Shown: piece after piece, positions 45,483 to 56,126 of the stretch
How positions within the stretch are numbered: the stretch's first letter is position 1
Layout of the letters: every line of letters begins with the position of its first letter
Source: Bacillus safensis FO-36b
GTDB lineage: Bacteria > Bacillota > Bacilli > Bacillales > Bacillaceae
Direction of reading: 5' to 3'
NCBI RefSeq assembly: GCF_000691165.1
Contig: NZ_ASJD01000009.1
Coordinates: 38,316 to 102,315 of the forward strand
Length of the DNA: 64,000 nt
Made by a program: the position numbers and the translations under genes
Notes under the pieces: model-generated
What the model saw: the letters and a program-made list of their open reading frames with translations, nothing else
Told to the model about the DNA's origin: nothing
Database searches by the model: none

Positions 45483-46307
45483 TTAAAAGTATAATTCACC
45501 TATTTTACGGCCTTCACTGACAATGACCTTAGGAGTTACTGTTTTATAGCTTTTCTTTTTTAAAAATCCATAGGGTGTCTTAATGGTAAAAGTCGCATGT
45601 CCCAAAGCGTCCCCTGTTTTGCCATAGGCCTGCCACACGATCTTTGAACAATAAGTCGGGTCCAATGATTGAATTGACATGGTGATGGAGTAGCGAGCCT
45701 TCGGATGATCTTTCACATAATCGTGTGCCCATTCCCCTGCTAAATCTGCCTTCTCCTCTTGATTAATCCGAATTACCTTTGTATTGGCACTATAGCGAAA
45801 CCAGTTATGAATGGAATCAAGTTGAGGATGCTTTCGAAACCCTGGAATAGAAGCATAGCTTTTCTCATTAATGACGATACCTGCATGTCCAACCAACCCC
45901 TTCACAGCATCAGTGGTTGTCACCAAGATATCTCCTTTTTTAGGGATAATATCGGTACCAGGATACGGCTTTCCTAAAAGTTGCTTGAGGGTATGCGGCT
46001 TTTCATCCGTCACCAGCTCATCATGCTTATTTTGTCGTAAACCATAGTTCTTCAAATCATCGTCAGCTGTAATCAAGTCGATCGAATCGTCGGAAGACGC
46101 ATACTCTTGATTAAATTGCTGTACAGTCACATCTTTAGAAACAACACCTTGCTTCTTCAAAACGTTCAATTCTTCGTTGGTCATCAGGCCTTCATCCGCA
46201 TGAGCCGTTGGCGATTTCACAGCGTATATTGTCGCTTCATTTGGAAAAACAGAAAAAGAAATTAGTAAATAGCAAATAATGGCGAAAATAGTCTTCTTCA
46301 TTTTCAT
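45483..46307 (-). CDS. Secreted YiiX-like (permuted NlpC/P60) cysteine peptidase or amidase
   Basis: 274 aa with a cleavable signal peptide (MKMKKTIFAIICYLLISFSVFP). After a polar propeptide-like region (35-110) comes PKKGDILVTTTDAVKGLVGHAGIVI, with His, then YCSKIVWQAYGKTG, with Cys, near residue 215. His before Cys is the permuted order of YiiX/YebB/LRAT-like members of the NlpC/P60 class, which act on amide or ester bonds of wall or lipid. The substrate is unknown. Perfect ribosome-binding site AAGGAGGTGA. It lies at the yyaB position between soj and noc, its own unit with a terminator. Probably accessory. Confidence 0.82.
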   Translation of the reverse strand: MKMKKTIFAIICYLLISFSVFPNEATIYAVKSPTAHADEGLMTNEELNVLKKQGVVSKDVTVQQFNQEYASSDDSIDLITADDDLKNYGLRQNKHDELVTDEKPHTLKQLLGKPYPGTDIIPKKGDILVTTTDAVKGLVGHAGIVINEKSYASIPGFRKHPQLDSIHNWFRYSANTKVIRINQEEKADLAGEWAHDYVKDHPKARYSITMSIQSLDPTYCSKIVWQAYGKTGDALGHATFTIKTPYGFLKKKSYKTVTPKVIVSEGRKIGELYF

Positions 46308-46401
46308 CAGTAGTTGTCACCTCCTTTATACTATGAAAATCATATTTTACCAATTTATAAATATTATGTAAATATGGTGTGTGCAGGAAATAAGACAAAC
46401 A

Positions 46402-46432
46402 AAAAAAGCTGACGAGTGGCGCTCATCAGCTT
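46402..46432 (-). terminator. Terminator of noc
   Basis: AAGCTGATGAG / CTCGTCAGCTT hairpin (one G-T pair) followed by TTTTTT on the reverse strand, 5 bases after the noc stop. Confidence 0.85.
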
Positions 46433-46436
46433 ATTT

Positions 46437-47312
46437 CTATTTAGGAATTCGAATCGTTAATTGGATATATTCCTCAAACTCTTCTTCCTCGGTATTTATT
46501 TTAAGTCCGCTGTCTTCTACCATGTGGAGAGACTGACGAATGGTATTCATCGCAATTCGTGTATCACGACTAAACGCCTTACGTTTTGGCTTCGGTTTGC
46601 GATCCGTTTTTTGTTCAAGCATCTTCACTACACGCTCTTCAGTCTGTTTCACATTCAACTGCTTTTCGATGATTTCCTGCAATAGCGCGATTTGTAATTC
46701 TGGAAGCTTTAGGGGCACAAGTGACCGTGCATGCCTTTCAGAGATTTTTTTCTCTAAAATGGCCTGTTGTACCTCTTCAGGCAACTTTAAAAGTCTTAAT
46801 TTGTTTGCAACAGTTGATTGTCCCTTGCCTAAACGCTGAGCAAGCGCCTCTTGCGTTAAATCATGAAGCTCTAAAAGACGTGCATAAGCATGAGCCTCTT
46901 CAATAGAAGACAGCTCTTCTCTTTGCAAATTTTCAATCAATGCCACAGATGCCGTTTCCGTATCAGTAAAATCTTTTATAATAGCGGGGATTTTCTCCCA
47001 TTGAAGAGTCTGTACCGCTCTCCAACGTCTTTCGCCGGCGATCAGTTCATATTTTCCTTCTTCTTCTGTTGGTCTAACAACAATCGGTTGGATAATGCCA
47101 TGGGTATGAATCGTCGTGGCCAGCTCTTGTATCTTTTCTTCTGAAAAAATGGTGCGTGGCTGAAAACGGTTTGGCATAATTGTGTCGACCGGGAGCTCCT
47201 GTATCTCTTCCTTTAATGTATCATGCTCAGCAATCTCTGCCTCTATTTCGGTTTCACGCTCAGGATGTTCTTTGTCTCCAAGCCCGAAGAAGCGTGAGAG
47301 TGAATGCTTCAT
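46437..47312 (-). CDS. noc: Nucleoid occlusion protein
   Basis: 291 aa ParB paralogue that binds NBS sites and blocks FtsZ assembly over DNA. The N-terminal amphipathic helix [15 protein letters not shown] is the known membrane-targeting segment. [13 protein letters not shown] is the CTP-binding motif; the helix-turn-helix [23 protein letters not shown] differs from that of Spo0J at recognition residues, as known for the NBS/parS switch. I found no clear NBS (ATTTCCCGGGAAAT) in the window. Confidence 0.96.
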   Translation of the reverse strand: MKHSLSRFFGLGDKEHPERETEIEAEIAEHDTLKEEIQELPVDTIMPNRFQPRTIFSEEKIQELATTIHTHGIIQPIVVRPTEEEGKYELIAGERRWRAVQTLQWEKIPAIIKDFTDTETASVALIENLQREELSSIEEAHAYARLLELHDLTQEALAQRLGKGQSTVANKLRLLKLPEEVQQAILEKKISERHARSLVPLKLPELQIALLQEIIEKQLNVKQTEERVVKMLEQKTDRKPKPKRKAFSRDTRIAMNTIRQSLHMVEDSGLKINTEEEEFEEYIQLTIRIPK

Positions 47313-47417
47313 GAACCTACACCACCTTTAAAAACTACCTTTTTATAATTCTATTTTCTCATGTTTTTTCCTTCTGTAAAATCATAAATATTGAAGAAAA
47401 ACCGACCTTTTACATGA

Positions 47418-48137
47418 TCAACCTTCTATTGGTGATTTATTAGGTGTTCCTGGTTTTCTAGGATATTTTTTTGGTGTTTGCTTTTTCTTTTCAATGACAA
47501 TGATGTTCCGTTCGCTTTCTTCTAAAGGAAGAACAAAGGAATGCTTTTCAACAACCTCTCCTCCGAGGACTGTGACAGCTTTTTTCCCTGCTTGCATTTC
47601 TTCATCAGCGGCAGATGCTTTTAAGGCAACAAACAATCCTTCCTTTTTCACTAGAGGCAGACATAGTTCGCTCAAGACGGATAAACGTGCAACTGCTCTA
47701 GCAGTGACAAGATCATAGCTTTCACGCTTTTCCTTACGTTGTCCAAACGTTTCCGCACGATCATGATAAAAAGTAGTATCTTGTAAGTTTAATCCTTTTG
47801 CTAACTCATTGAGAAACGTAATTCGTTTCTGAAGAGAATCAACAATGGTCACATGTAGATGAGGGAAACAAATTTTAAGAGGAATGCTTGGAAAACCAGC
47901 ACCAGCTCCAATATCACAAATCGTCGTCACTTTGTGAAAATCAATAAAAAATGCTGCTGATATTGAATCATAAAAATGCTTTAAATACACTTCTTCCTTT
48001 TCAGTAATGGACGTTAAATTCATTTTCTCGTTCCATTCTACAAGCATGCGGAAGTAGGTTTCAAATTGTTCAAGCTGCACAGGAGAAAGAGTGATCCCTT
48101 TCTCCTCTAGTGCTGCTGTAAATTGTTCAATGTTCAT
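47418..48137 (-). CDS. rsmG: 16S rRNA (guanine-N7) methyltransferase
   Basis: 239 aa, the B. subtilis length (GidB). SAM motif [17 protein letters not shown] near residue 70; [21 protein letters not shown]. Methylates G527 (E. coli numbering) of 16S rRNA; loss gives low-level streptomycin resistance. Third gene of mnmE-mnmG-rsmG. Confidence 0.97.
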   Translation of the reverse strand: MNIEQFTAALEEKGITLSPVQLEQFETYFRMLVEWNEKMNLTSITEKEEVYLKHFYDSISAAFFIDFHKVTTICDIGAGAGFPSIPLKICFPHLHVTIVDSLQKRITFLNELAKGLNLQDTTFYHDRAETFGQRKEKRESYDLVTARAVARLSVLSELCLPLVKKEGLFVALKASAADEEMQAGKKAVTVLGGEVVEKHSFVLPLEESERNIIVIEKKKQTPKKYPRKPGTPNKSPIEG

Positions 48138-48150
48138 GCCGACATCCTTT

Positions 48151-50037
48151 CTATTCTGCTATCTTCGCAATACGCCCCTGCTCTAAATATACTAAAAGGA
48201 TAGAAATATCAGCAGGGTTAACGCCTGAAATACGAGAAGCCTGTGCAACAGAAAGCGGTCGGACTTCTTTCAGCTTTTGTTTCGCTTCAGTTGCAATCCC
48301 TTTGATGGCATCATAATCAATACGATCAGGAATCTTTTTGTTCTCCATCTTTTTCAGTTTTTCAACTTGCTGGAGTGACTTTTCAATATAACCTTCGTAT
48401 TTAATTTGAATCTCTACCTGCTCACACACATCAGAAGGAAGCGGTGTTTCCGCAGGAGCTAATTTCACAACAGTTTCATAATTCATTTCTGGACGTTTCA
48501 TCAAATCACTTGCACGAATGCCGTCCTTCAACTCACTTCCACCGAGTGAACGAATAAATTCTTGAGTCTCTGCTGTAGGTTTAATGATCACAGAATATAA
48601 ACGTTTTTTCTCTGCTTCAATGGCTTCTTTTTTCTGCTGGAATGCTTGGAATCTTTCTTCAGAAATTAATCCAATTTGATAGCCAAGTTCAGTTAATCTT
48701 AAATCAGCATTGTCATGGCGTAGAAGGAGACGATACTCAGCACGTGATGTCAAGAGACGGTAGGGTTCATTTGTTCCTTTTGTGACAAGGTCATCGATGA
48801 GGACACCGATATATGCATCAGAACGGCTTAAAATGACTTCTTCTTTACCTAATGCTTTTCTTCCTGCATTAATACCTGCCATAATCCCTTGACCTGCTGC
48901 TTCCTCATAACCAGACGTACCATTAATTTGGCCGGCTGTATATAATCCAGAAATTTTCTTCGTCTCAAGTGTAGGCCACAACTGAGTAGGCACAATCGCA
49001 TCATACTCGATGGCATAACCCGCTCTCATCATTTGAACATTCTCGAGTCCTGGGATGGTTGAAAGCATGCGCTGCTGTACATCCTCCGGAAGACTTGTAG
49101 ACAATCCTTGAACATAAACTTCCTGCGTATTACGACCTTCTGGCTCTAAGAAAATTTGATGTCTCGGTTTATCATTGAAACGAACCACTTTATCTTCAAT
49201 GGATGGGCAGTATCTAGGGCCAGTTCCTTTAATCATACCTGAATACATTGGAGAACGGTGAAGATTCTCATCAATAATTTGATGGGTCTCTAAACTCGTG
49301 TACGTTAACCAGCATGGCAGCTGGTCAGTAATATATTCAACCGTTTCATAGGAGAACGCCCGCGGGACATCATCACCTGGTTGAATTTCTGTTTTACTAT
49401 AATCAATCGAGTGGCTATTCACTCGAGGAGGTGTTCCTGTTTTAAAGCGAACCAAATCGAATCCTAGTTCTACTAAATGATCAGATAATTTAATAGAAGG
49501 CTGCTGGTTATTTGGACCGCTTGAATACGAAAGGTCTCCTAAAATGATGCGGCCTTTTAAGAAAGTCCCTGTCGTTAAAACAACAGACTTCGCACGATAG
49601 TTCGCCCCTGTTTGAGTAACAACACCCTTACATTCATCATCTTCTACAATTAAATGATCTACCATACCTTGCAGCATTGTCAGGTTTGGTTCATTTTCCA
49701 TTGTTTTTTTCATTTCATGCTGATATTGGAACTTATCTGCTTGCGCTCTTAACGCACGGACAGCAGGTCCTTTCCCCGTATTCAGCATGCGCATTTGAAT
49801 ATGCGTCTTATCTATATTTCGTGCCATTTCTCCGCCTAGAGCATCAATTTCTCTGACGACAATCCCTTTTGCGGGGCCGCCTACAGACGGATTACATGGC
49901 ATAAAAGCAACCATATCGAGGTTGATAGTCAATACAAGTGTTTTGGCGCCCTGTCTTGCAGAAGCAAGAGCAGCCTCAACTCCAGCATGACCGGCACCCA
50001 CGACGATTACGTCATAATTGCCAGCTTCATAACCCAT
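48151..50037 (-). CDS. mnmG: tRNA U34 carboxymethylaminomethyl-modification enzyme MnmG (GidA)
   Basis: 628 aa. FAD-binding [21 protein letters not shown] near residue 12, [14 protein letters not shown], conserved [21 protein letters not shown], and a C-terminal helical domain that binds MnmE. Works with MnmE to modify wobble uridines. 14 bases separate it from rsmG and 18 from mnmE. Confidence 0.97.
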   Translation of the reverse strand: MGYEAGNYDVIVVGAGHAGVEAALASARQGAKTLVLTINLDMVAFMPCNPSVGGPAKGIVVREIDALGGEMARNIDKTHIQMRMLNTGKGPAVRALRAQADKFQYQHEMKKTMENEPNLTMLQGMVDHLIVEDDECKGVVTQTGANYRAKSVVLTTGTFLKGRIILGDLSYSSGPNNQQPSIKLSDHLVELGFDLVRFKTGTPPRVNSHSIDYSKTEIQPGDDVPRAFSYETVEYITDQLPCWLTYTSLETHQIIDENLHRSPMYSGMIKGTGPRYCPSIEDKVVRFNDKPRHQIFLEPEGRNTQEVYVQGLSTSLPEDVQQRMLSTIPGLENVQMMRAGYAIEYDAIVPTQLWPTLETKKISGLYTAGQINGTSGYEEAAGQGIMAGINAGRKALGKEEVILSRSDAYIGVLIDDLVTKGTNEPYRLLTSRAEYRLLLRHDNADLRLTELGYQIGLISEERFQAFQQKKEAIEAEKKRLYSVIIKPTAETQEFIRSLGGSELKDGIRASDLMKRPEMNYETVVKLAPAETPLPSDVCEQVEIQIKYEGYIEKSLQQVEKLKKMENKKIPDRIDYDAIKGIATEAKQKLKEVRPLSVAQASRISGVNPADISILLVYLEQGRIAKIAE

Positions 50038-50054
50038 TTCTTATGTTCCTCCCT

Positions 50055-51434
50055 TTACTTTCCTAAACAGAATTGAGAGAATAACTGATCAATCAAGCTC
50101 TCATGAACAGCATCTCCAATAATTTCACCCAGCTGTTCCCAGCAGCGTGTTAAATCTATTTGAACTATGTCGATCGGTACGTCCATTTCAATTCCTTCAA
50201 GAGCATCCTCAATGGATTGTTTTGCTGCCTGAAGAAGAGCAATATGCCTTGTATTACTTACATACGTTAAATCTCCACTTTCAATTGAACCCGTGAAGAA
50301 TAGTGATTGAATCGCGATTTCAAGTTCATCAATCCCTTTTTCTTGTAATAATGATGTAGTAACCACCGGACGATCCTTCGCTAACTGCTTGACCTTTTCA
50401 ATATCAAGCTTAGGCTCAAGATCTGTCTTATTCACGATTACGATGATATCCATGCCTGAGACGGCCTCAAAAAGTTTGATATCCTCTTCTGACAATTCCT
50501 CGCTATAATTGAGCACAAGTAAAATCAGGTCAGCTTCTTTTAAGACCTGTCTAGATCGTTCAACCCCTATACGCTCAACAATGTCCTCCGTCTCACGTAT
50601 ACCCGCAGTATCGACTAAACGAAGCGGTACACCTCTAACATTTACATATTCCTCAATGACATCTCTCGTTGTTCCAGGAATATCCGTTACAATCGCTTTT
50701 GTTTCCTGTACAAGACTATTCAACAAGGAAGACTTCCCAACATTCGGTCTTCCAATAATGACAGTAGATAAGCCTTCTCGCAGTATTTTCCCCTGCTGAG
50801 AAGTCGTTAGCAGTGACTCAATTTCCTTTTTCACTGATGTTGCCTTTTCAACTAAAACCCGATGCGTCATTTCTTCAACATCGTCATACTCAGGATAGTC
50901 AATATTGACTTCAACATGGGCCAGAGTTTCCAATATCTCACCGCGAAGTCGTTTAATCAAACCGGAGAGTCGTCCCTCCATTTGAGTAATCGCTACATTC
51001 ATCGCACGATCTGTCTTTGCGCGAATCAAATCCATTACCGCTTCAGCCTGTGAAAGATCAATTCTTCCATTTAAGAAAGCTCGTTTTGTAAACTCACCTG
51101 GCTCCGCTAATCTTGCTCCTTCTCTTAAAGCAAGCTGCAGTACTTTGTTGACCGTTACAATTCCGCCATGGCAGTTAATCTCAATAACGTCTTCTCTCGT
51201 AAATGTTTTTGGTGCTCTTAATACTGACACCATGACCTCTTCTATGACTTGCTCAGTGCTAGAATCCACAATATGACCATAATGAATCGTATGTGAATCC
51301 ACCGATACAAGTTTTTTCTCCTTAGGACCTTTATACATCCGATCAGCAATCTGTACCGCATCAGGCCCGCTTAAACGAATAATCGCAATTGCTCCTTCAC
51401 CCATCGGTGTAGAAATTGCTGCAATTGTATCCAT
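50055..51434 (-). CDS. mnmE: tRNA modification GTPase MnmE (TrmE, ThdF)
   Basis: 459 aa, the B. subtilis length. N-terminal tetrahydrofolate-binding domain ([23 protein letters not shown] at residue 1), inserted G domain ([14 protein letters not shown] near 228; [14 protein letters not shown]), and the C-terminal FCLGK catalytic cysteine. Start ATG 51434 with AGAGGTGA; the GTG codon directly before it is less likely. The operon's promoter region holds a striking palindrome (51482-51500). Confidence 0.97.
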   Translation of the reverse strand: MDTIAAISTPMGEGAIAIIRLSGPDAVQIADRMYKGPKEKKLVSVDSHTIHYGHIVDSSTEQVIEEVMVSVLRAPKTFTREDVIEINCHGGIVTVNKVLQLALREGARLAEPGEFTKRAFLNGRIDLSQAEAVMDLIRAKTDRAMNVAITQMEGRLSGLIKRLRGEILETLAHVEVNIDYPEYDDVEEMTHRVLVEKATSVKKEIESLLTTSQQGKILREGLSTVIIGRPNVGKSSLLNSLVQETKAIVTDIPGTTRDVIEEYVNVRGVPLRLVDTAGIRETEDIVERIGVERSRQVLKEADLILLVLNYSEELSEEDIKLFEAVSGMDIIVIVNKTDLEPKLDIEKVKQLAKDRPVVTTSLLQEKGIDELEIAIQSLFFTGSIESGDLTYVSNTRHIALLQAAKQSIEDALEGIEMDVPIDIVQIDLTRCWEQLGEIIGDAVHESLIDQLFSQFCLGK

Positions 51435-51481
51435 CACTCATTCACCTCTTTCTCTACTTAATAAACAGTCTGTTATCTATT

Positions 51482-51500
51482 AAATGGACATTGTCCATTT
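51482..51500. promoter_or_regulatory. 19-base palindrome upstream of mnmE
   Basis: AAATGGACATTGTCCATTT is a perfect 9-1-9 inverted repeat about 50 bases before the mnmE start. Reverse-strand TGGACA within it could be a -35. Its form suggests a dimeric repressor operator, but I know of no regulator with this motif at this place. Confidence 0.6.
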
Positions 51501-51791
51501 CTATATCAAAAACGCTTAATCCAAAATTTAAAGATACCATAAATGAAAGCGAAGTGAAAGTATCCCATATCTAATTATCCACAGCTTTGCATCTTATCTA
51601 TTTTAACACTTAACTTATCCACATGTGAATAACGACGTTTTAAACTTGTCTTCACATCTTACACCTAAATCCAATAAATTTAAACGCCCTGATCCCTATA
51701 CTTACTTGTTAAATTGGCGTTTTGCACTCATATCACACACTCATTTTTTAGAAATAAAGGATGAATCCTCTATAAAAAGCAATTTTTCAAT
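51501..51791. other. Intergenic region jag-mnmE with DnaA boxes
   Basis: About 290 bases without genes. Exact DnaA boxes TTATCCACA at 51575-51583 and 51615-51623, and TGTGAATAA (reverse TTATTCACA) at 51624-51632, directly abutting. From memory, the jag-thdF (mnmE) gap of B. subtilis carries one of the DnaA-box clusters outside oriC that help restrain initiation. Confidence 0.75.
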
Positions 51792-51829
51792 AAAAAAAGA
51801 CTAAAATCCAGCTTTGCTGAATCTTAGCC
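51792..51829 (-). terminator. Terminator of rpmH-rnpA-spoIIIJ-jag
   Basis: Reverse strand: GGCTAAGATTCAGC, loop AAA, GCTGGATTTTAGTC with G-T pairs, then TTTTTTT; 6 bases after the jag stop. Confidence 0.88.
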
Positions 51830-51835
51830 TTTCTG

Positions 51836-52459
51836 CTATTTTTTATACAGCACCACAACATGACGTTTGCTGCCTGTATCTTCAGATGCCGTTGCAAGTT
51901 CTTTAGAGAATGCAGCAATCGCATCATGAACAATTTTTCGTTCATTCGAAGGCATTGGTTCTAAATGAACCTTTCTCTTCGTTTTTAAAACCCGATTTGC
52001 TGTTTTGACTGCATATTGTTCAAGTGCTTCTTGTCGTTTCTTCCTATAATCGCCAATATCAATTGTTATATGATGATACTGATCAGAATAACGATTAAAC
52101 ACTAGCTGTACCAACGTTTCTAAAGAGTACAATGTCTGGCCTCTTTTTCCAATCATTAATGACGTTTTATCTCCATCAATGTGGTAAGAAATGTTTTTCG
52201 GTTCCTGTTTGGAAATAATCTTTGCTTTAGGATCAATAGACTTAACAATTTTATCCAAATACTGTGTAGCTAATTTAAATGCATTTATCTTTTCTACTAA
52301 CTTGACCACAGCTTGTCTTTTACCAAATAATCCTAAAAACCCTTTATTTCCTTCATCTACTATTGTGATTTCTACTTCTTCTTGTAGTAGCTGAATTTGT
52401 TTAAGTCCGGAATCTACTGCTTCTTCGATTGTGCGACCGACAGCAGTTATTTCCTTCAT
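51836..52459 (-). CDS. jag: RNA-binding protein Jag (KhpB)
   Basis: 207 aa. N-terminal Jag-N domain ([35 protein letters not shown]), a KH-type domain ([24 protein letters not shown] near residue 115), and a C-terminal R3H domain ([13 protein letters not shown], with R and H). Partners KhpA in RNA binding and affects cell elongation in several Firmicutes. Overlaps spoIIIJ by 4 bases. Confidence 0.95.
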   Translation of the reverse strand: MKEITAVGRTIEEAVDSGLKQIQLLQEEVEITIVDEGNKGFLGLFGKRQAVVKLVEKINAFKLATQYLDKIVKSIDPKAKIISKQEPKNISYHIDGDKTSLMIGKRGQTLYSLETLVQLVFNRYSDQYHHITIDIGDYRKKRQEALEQYAVKTANRVLKTKRKVHLEPMPSNERKIVHDAIAAFSKELATASEDTGSKRHVVVLYKK

Positions 52460-53232
52460 TTTTTATTCCCGCCAGCTTTTTCTTTTGTATCAACTTTTAC
52501 TTGAGGTGTTTTAATCACCAATGTTTGAATGATCATGAAAATGTTACCTACAACCCAGTACAATGAAAGTGCTGCTGGGAAACTAATTGCAAACACAACG
52601 ATCATAATCGGCATCACCCATAGCATGATAGCCATTTGAGGGTTGTCCGAAGGATTTCCAGCCATCATCAGCTTTTGCTGAATGAAAGTAGCTACACCCG
52701 CAATAATCGGTAATAGGAACAATGGATCTGGGCTGCCTAAGTCAAACCATAAGAATGTATGCTTTTTAATTTCTGCTGTTCTCATAATTGCATGATAGAA
52801 ACCAATAAGGATTGGCATTTGAATTAAAATTGGGAAACAGCCTGCTAATGGATTGACGCCATTTTTTTGAAAAAGGGCCATTGTTTCCTGCTGAAGCTGC
52901 TGCTGTGTTTTTTGATCTTTAGAGCTATATTTTTCACGAAGCTTTTTCAATTCAGGCTGTAATGCTTGCATCGCTTTTGTACTTCTTAACTGTTTAATCA
53001 TTAATGGTAAAATAAGCAAGCGAATTAACAGTGTTACAATAATAATCGCTACACCATAGTTTTCACCAGTTAAGTTTGCCATGTACGTGATTAATTGAGA
53101 TAGCGGGTAAACAATATAAGAATTCCAGAATCCCTTACTATCTGATGTAATTGGTTCATTGATCTGTGTACATCCTGCCAATAAAACCAATACGCCAATC
53201 AAGCTAAATATTAGTAATAATCGCCTTTTCAA
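52456..53232 (-). CDS. spoIIIJ: Membrane protein insertase YidC/Oxa1 (SpoIIIJ)
   Basis: Lipoprotein signal with Cys in VLLAGC, then about five membrane helices typical of YidC1 of Firmicutes ([19 protein letters not shown], with the conserved Arg in the groove; [35 protein letters not shown]). Inserts Sec-dependent and independent proteins and is needed for SigG activation in the forespore. Start: TTG 53232 (or the adjacent TTG 53235) after GGGAGG; an ATG at 53247 overlaps that site. Confidence 0.93.
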   Translation of the reverse strand: MKRRLLLIFSLIGVLVLLAGCTQINEPITSDSKGFWNSYIVYPLSQLITYMANLTGENYGVAIIIVTLLIRLLILPLMIKQLRSTKAMQALQPELKKLREKYSSKDQKTQQQLQQETMALFQKNGVNPLAGCFPILIQMPILIGFYHAIMRTAEIKKHTFLWFDLGSPDPLFLLPIIAGVATFIQQKLMMAGNPSDNPQMAIMLWVMPIMIVVFAISFPAALSLYWVVGNIFMIIQTLVIKTPQVKVDTKEKAGGNKK

Positions 53233-53396
53233 CAAGATTCCTCCCATTACTTCAAACTTTATTTAAGTTGGAATTGATTAAGAAAGTGACTCACCTAATC
53301 AGTATGGTAACATTTTTTCTTTGCAAAGTGGTGGTTTCATTTTAATTCACTAGATGAAGGAAGCGCTTTTAAAAATTGATTCAACGAAAGTTTCTA

Positions 53397-53756
53397 TTAC
53401 GAAGACTTTTTCGGTTGTTGTTGATAAACAGCGGATTTTCTAAATAAATGTTGGAGAGACTTCTTTGTTTCTTCAAAGGTCAATTCACTCGCTGGTTGTC
53501 GTGCAATGACAATGTAGTCTTTTTCTTGCTTTAACTTATGGCCTTCCTCTAAAAACACCTGACGGATCAGACGTTTAATTCGGTTTCTAATCACTGCATT
53601 ACCAATCTTCTTACTGACAGACAATCCTAGACGCAGTTCAACTTGATTTGGCTGATCCAGCTGGTAAATAACGAATTGGCGATTTGCCATTGATTGACCT
53701 TTTTTGAACACCTTTTGAAACTCTTCATTTTTTTTTAGCCTGTTTCGCTTCTTCAT
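53397..53756 (-). CDS. rnpA: Ribonuclease P protein component
   Basis: 119 aa from ATG 53756 ([20 protein letters not shown]). Conserved RNR box [14 protein letters not shown] near residue 58. Partner of the RNase P RNA in tRNA 5' processing. A GTG at 53768 is in frame but less well placed. An internal hairpin terminator separates it from rpmH. The gap to spoIIIJ (53233-53396) holds nothing recognisable. Confidence 0.96.
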   Translation of the reverse strand: MKKRNRLKKNEEFQKVFKKGQSMANRQFVIYQLDQPNQVELRLGLSVSKKIGNAVIRNRIKRLIRQVFLEEGHKLKQEKDYIVIARQPASELTFEETKKSLQHLFRKSAVYQQQPKKSS

Positions 53757-53813
53757 GTTTTCTTCCACTCCGATAAAAACTGACAGTTCATTTACGATTT
53801 TATGTAAAAAAGA

Positions 53814-53833
53814 CCACTGACATTATTCAGTGG
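53814..53833 (-). terminator. Hairpin between rpmH and rnpA
   Basis: CCACTGA, loop ATAATG, TCAGTGG, followed on the reverse strand by TCTTTTTTAC. Likely a partial terminator that keeps rnpA expression well below that of rpmH. Confidence 0.8.
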
Positions 53834-53834
53834 C

Positions 53835-53969
<135 letters not shown>

Positions 53970-54014
53970 TTATGACACCTCCCTGAGGAATAGCTGTTTA
54001 AGACAGTCTAACTC

Positions 54015-54044
54015 ATTATATTTGTGTAACCCATCGATTGTCAA
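54015..54044 (-). promoter_or_regulatory. Promoter of rpmH-rnpA-spoIIIJ-jag
   Basis: Reverse strand: TTGACA (54039-54044), 18 bases, TATAAT (54015-54020). Both hexamers are exact consensus. Confidence 0.9.
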
Positions 54045-54198
54045 TATCAATGATAAAACTCTTATTATCAACCTTATAAGCATAACATAAATTATCAAAC
54101 GAAGAAACCTTCTTTTTTAGTTTCCAGCATTTTATTCTCTTTTTCCTCCTAAAAGACCTTCAAAACAAGAATGTGGATATTTTTCCGGCATATTTAGA

Positions 54199-54435
54199 CT
54201 ATCCACACCCATTATCGACATTTTTTTCACACAAATAACCGATGTGGATAATTATTTTTCAACAGGATGTAAAGTGTGTGGATAAGTTTGTGACACCCAT
54301 TGCACCATCTTGTTTATTTTGATATTATATTTGTGTTTTAACTCTTAATTACTTATCTGGCCCTTTTATATTATCCACAATTTGTGGATAACCTGTGGAA
54401 AGTTATTACACAGCCTGTTGAATTGTTTATCCACA
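54199..54435. other. oriC, dnaA-upstream DnaA-box cluster (incA/incB region)
   Basis: DnaA boxes: CTATCCACA (54199-54207), reverse TTATCCACA at 54243-54251 and 54277-54285, forward at 54371-54379, reverse at 54383-54391, forward at 54427-54435. Two of them form a convergent pair 3 bases apart. This is the upstream half of the bipartite Bacillus origin. The whole 53970-54589 gap has no gene; besides boxes and two promoters I see nothing. Confidence 0.93.
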
Positions 54436-54446
54436 GCTTGTGTAAT

Positions 54447-54475
54447 TTGTCGAAAAGACGTTTTTCTACTATATT
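54447..54475 (+). promoter_or_regulatory. dnaA promoter
   Basis: TTGTCG (54447-54452), 17 bases, TATATT (54470-54475). It starts 11 bases after the last upstream DnaA box, so DnaA bound there should repress its own transcription. Confidence 0.8.
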
Positions 54476-54589
54476 AATTGTTTTCAACAATGTATGTGCA
54501 CGAATGGTGATGACCATTTGCTCTTTTTCGTGTTCTATAACAGTTTGATACTGGTCATTTTAAAAAGAAAAGGAGGGGGGAGAAGCCTT

Positions 54590-55930
54590 ATGGAAAATAT
54601 TTTGGATCTGTGGAATAAAGCACTTCAAAAAATAGAGACAAAATTGAGCAAACCCAGTTTTGAGACATGGATGAAATCGACAAAAGCCCATTCTCTTCAG
54701 GGAGATACGCTTACAATTACGGCACCTAATGAATTTGCTAGAGATTGGCTTGAGTCAAGATATCTTCACTTAATTGCTGATACCATCTATGAACTAACAG
54801 GTGAAGAGCTCAGCATTAAATTTATTATTCCTCAAAATCAGGACGAAGAGGAAGCCATGCCAAAGTCTCCTATCAAAAAAATGTCTAAAGAAGAGCCCGT
54901 TGACATTCCACAAAATATGCTGAATCCAAAATATACATTTGATACTTTTGTTATTGGTTCAGGCAACCGTTTTGCTCATGCCGCTTCACTTGCAGTCGCG
55001 GAAGCACCAGCAAAAGCATATAACCCGCTTTTTATTTATGGGGGCGTTGGTTTAGGAAAGACTCACTTGATGCATGCGATTGGTCATTACGTGATCGACC
55101 ATAATCCATCGGCCAAAGTGGTCTATCTATCATCTGAAAAATTTACTAATGAATTTATCAACTCAATTCGAGATAACAAAGCTGTCGACTTCCGTAACCG
55201 CTATCGGAATGTAGATGTGCTTTTGATAGATGATATTCAATTTCTAGCAGGAAAAGAACAAACACAAGAAGAGTTTTTCCATACATTCAACACACTTCAC
55301 GAAGAAAGTAAGCAAATCGTCATTTCTAGTGACCGGCCTCCGAAGGAAATTCCGACACTTGAAGACAGATTACGCTCTCGATTTGAATGGGGCTTAATTA
55401 CAGACATTACCCCGCCAGATCTAGAAACGCGCATCGCAATTCTGCGCAAAAAAGCAAAGGCAGAAGGCTTGGACATTCCAAATGAAGTCATGCTGTACAT
55501 TGCCAATCAAATCGACAGCAACATTCGTGAGCTGGAGGGTGCTTTGATTCGTGTTGTTGCTTATTCATCTTTAATTAATAAAGACATTAATGCAGATCTA
55601 GCAGCTGAGGCGCTAAAGGACATCATTCCTTCATCAAAGCCTAAGGTCATTACAATTAAAGATATTCAAAGAATTGTAGGGCAGCAATTTAATATTCGAT
55701 TAGAGGATTTCAAAGCAAAGAAACGTACGAAGTCAGTTGCTTATCCAAGACAAATTGCCATGTACCTCTCTAGAGAAATGACCGATTCCTCTCTGCCTAA
55801 AATCGGAGAAGAATTTGGCGGTCGTGATCATACGACTGTCATTCATGCTCATGAGAAGATTTCGAAGTTAATTGTTGAAGATGAACAGCTTCAGCAGCAT
55901 GTCAAAGAGATCAAAGAACAATTAAAATAA
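54590..55930 (+). CDS. dnaA: Chromosomal replication initiator DnaA
   Basis: 446 aa, as in B. subtilis. Domain I ([27 protein letters not shown]; 1-80), linker, AAA+ ([15 protein letters not shown] near residue 150; VLLIDDIQF), and the domain IV helix-turn-helix ([15 protein letters not shown]) that reads DnaA boxes. Start ATG 54590 with AGGAGGGGGGAG; the frame is open to 54494, but that part is not DnaA. Confidence 0.98.
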   Translation: MENILDLWNKALQKIETKLSKPSFETWMKSTKAHSLQGDTLTITAPNEFARDWLESRYLHLIADTIYELTGEELSIKFIIPQNQDEEEAMPKSPIKKMSKEEPVDIPQNMLNPKYTFDTFVIGSGNRFAHAASLAVAEAPAKAYNPLFIYGGVGLGKTHLMHAIGHYVIDHNPSAKVVYLSSEKFTNEFINSIRDNKAVDFRNRYRNVDVLLIDDIQFLAGKEQTQEEFFHTFNTLHEESKQIVISSDRPPKEIPTLEDRLRSRFEWGLITDITPPDLETRIAILRKKAKAEGLDIPNEVMLYIANQIDSNIRELEGALIRVVAYSSLINKDINADLAAEALKDIIPSSKPKVITIKDIQRIVGQQFNIRLEDFKAKKRTKSVAYPRQIAMYLSREMTDSSLPKIGEEFGGRDHTTVIHAHEKISKLIVEDEQLQQHVKEIKEQLK

Positions 55931-55989
55931 CCAAGCTGATATAATGAGTACGGGAAAATGTGAATAACTAGAGCATAGTCATACACAGT

Positions 55990-56097
55990 CTGTCCACATG
56001 TGGATAGGCTGTCTTTCCTTTCTTTTTCATGACTTATCCACATATTCACAAGCCCTACTATTACTTCTACGATTTTTATTAATAAAATATATATACA
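55990..56097. other. oriC, dnaA-dnaN unwinding region (incC)
   Basis: Boxes: degenerate CTGTCCACA (55990-55998), reverse TGTGGATAG (55999-56007), TTATCCACA (56034-56042) and ATATTCACA (56042-56050). Then AGCCC, DnaA-trios (TAC TAT TAC TTC TAC GAT, 56056-56073), and an AT-only stretch to about 56093. This is the order of the B. subtilis basal unwinding system: boxes, GC block, trios, duplex-unwinding element. Strand opening should start here. Confidence 0.93.
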
Positions 56098-56126
56098 TGT
56101 CATTAAGAAAATTTAGGAGGACCACT

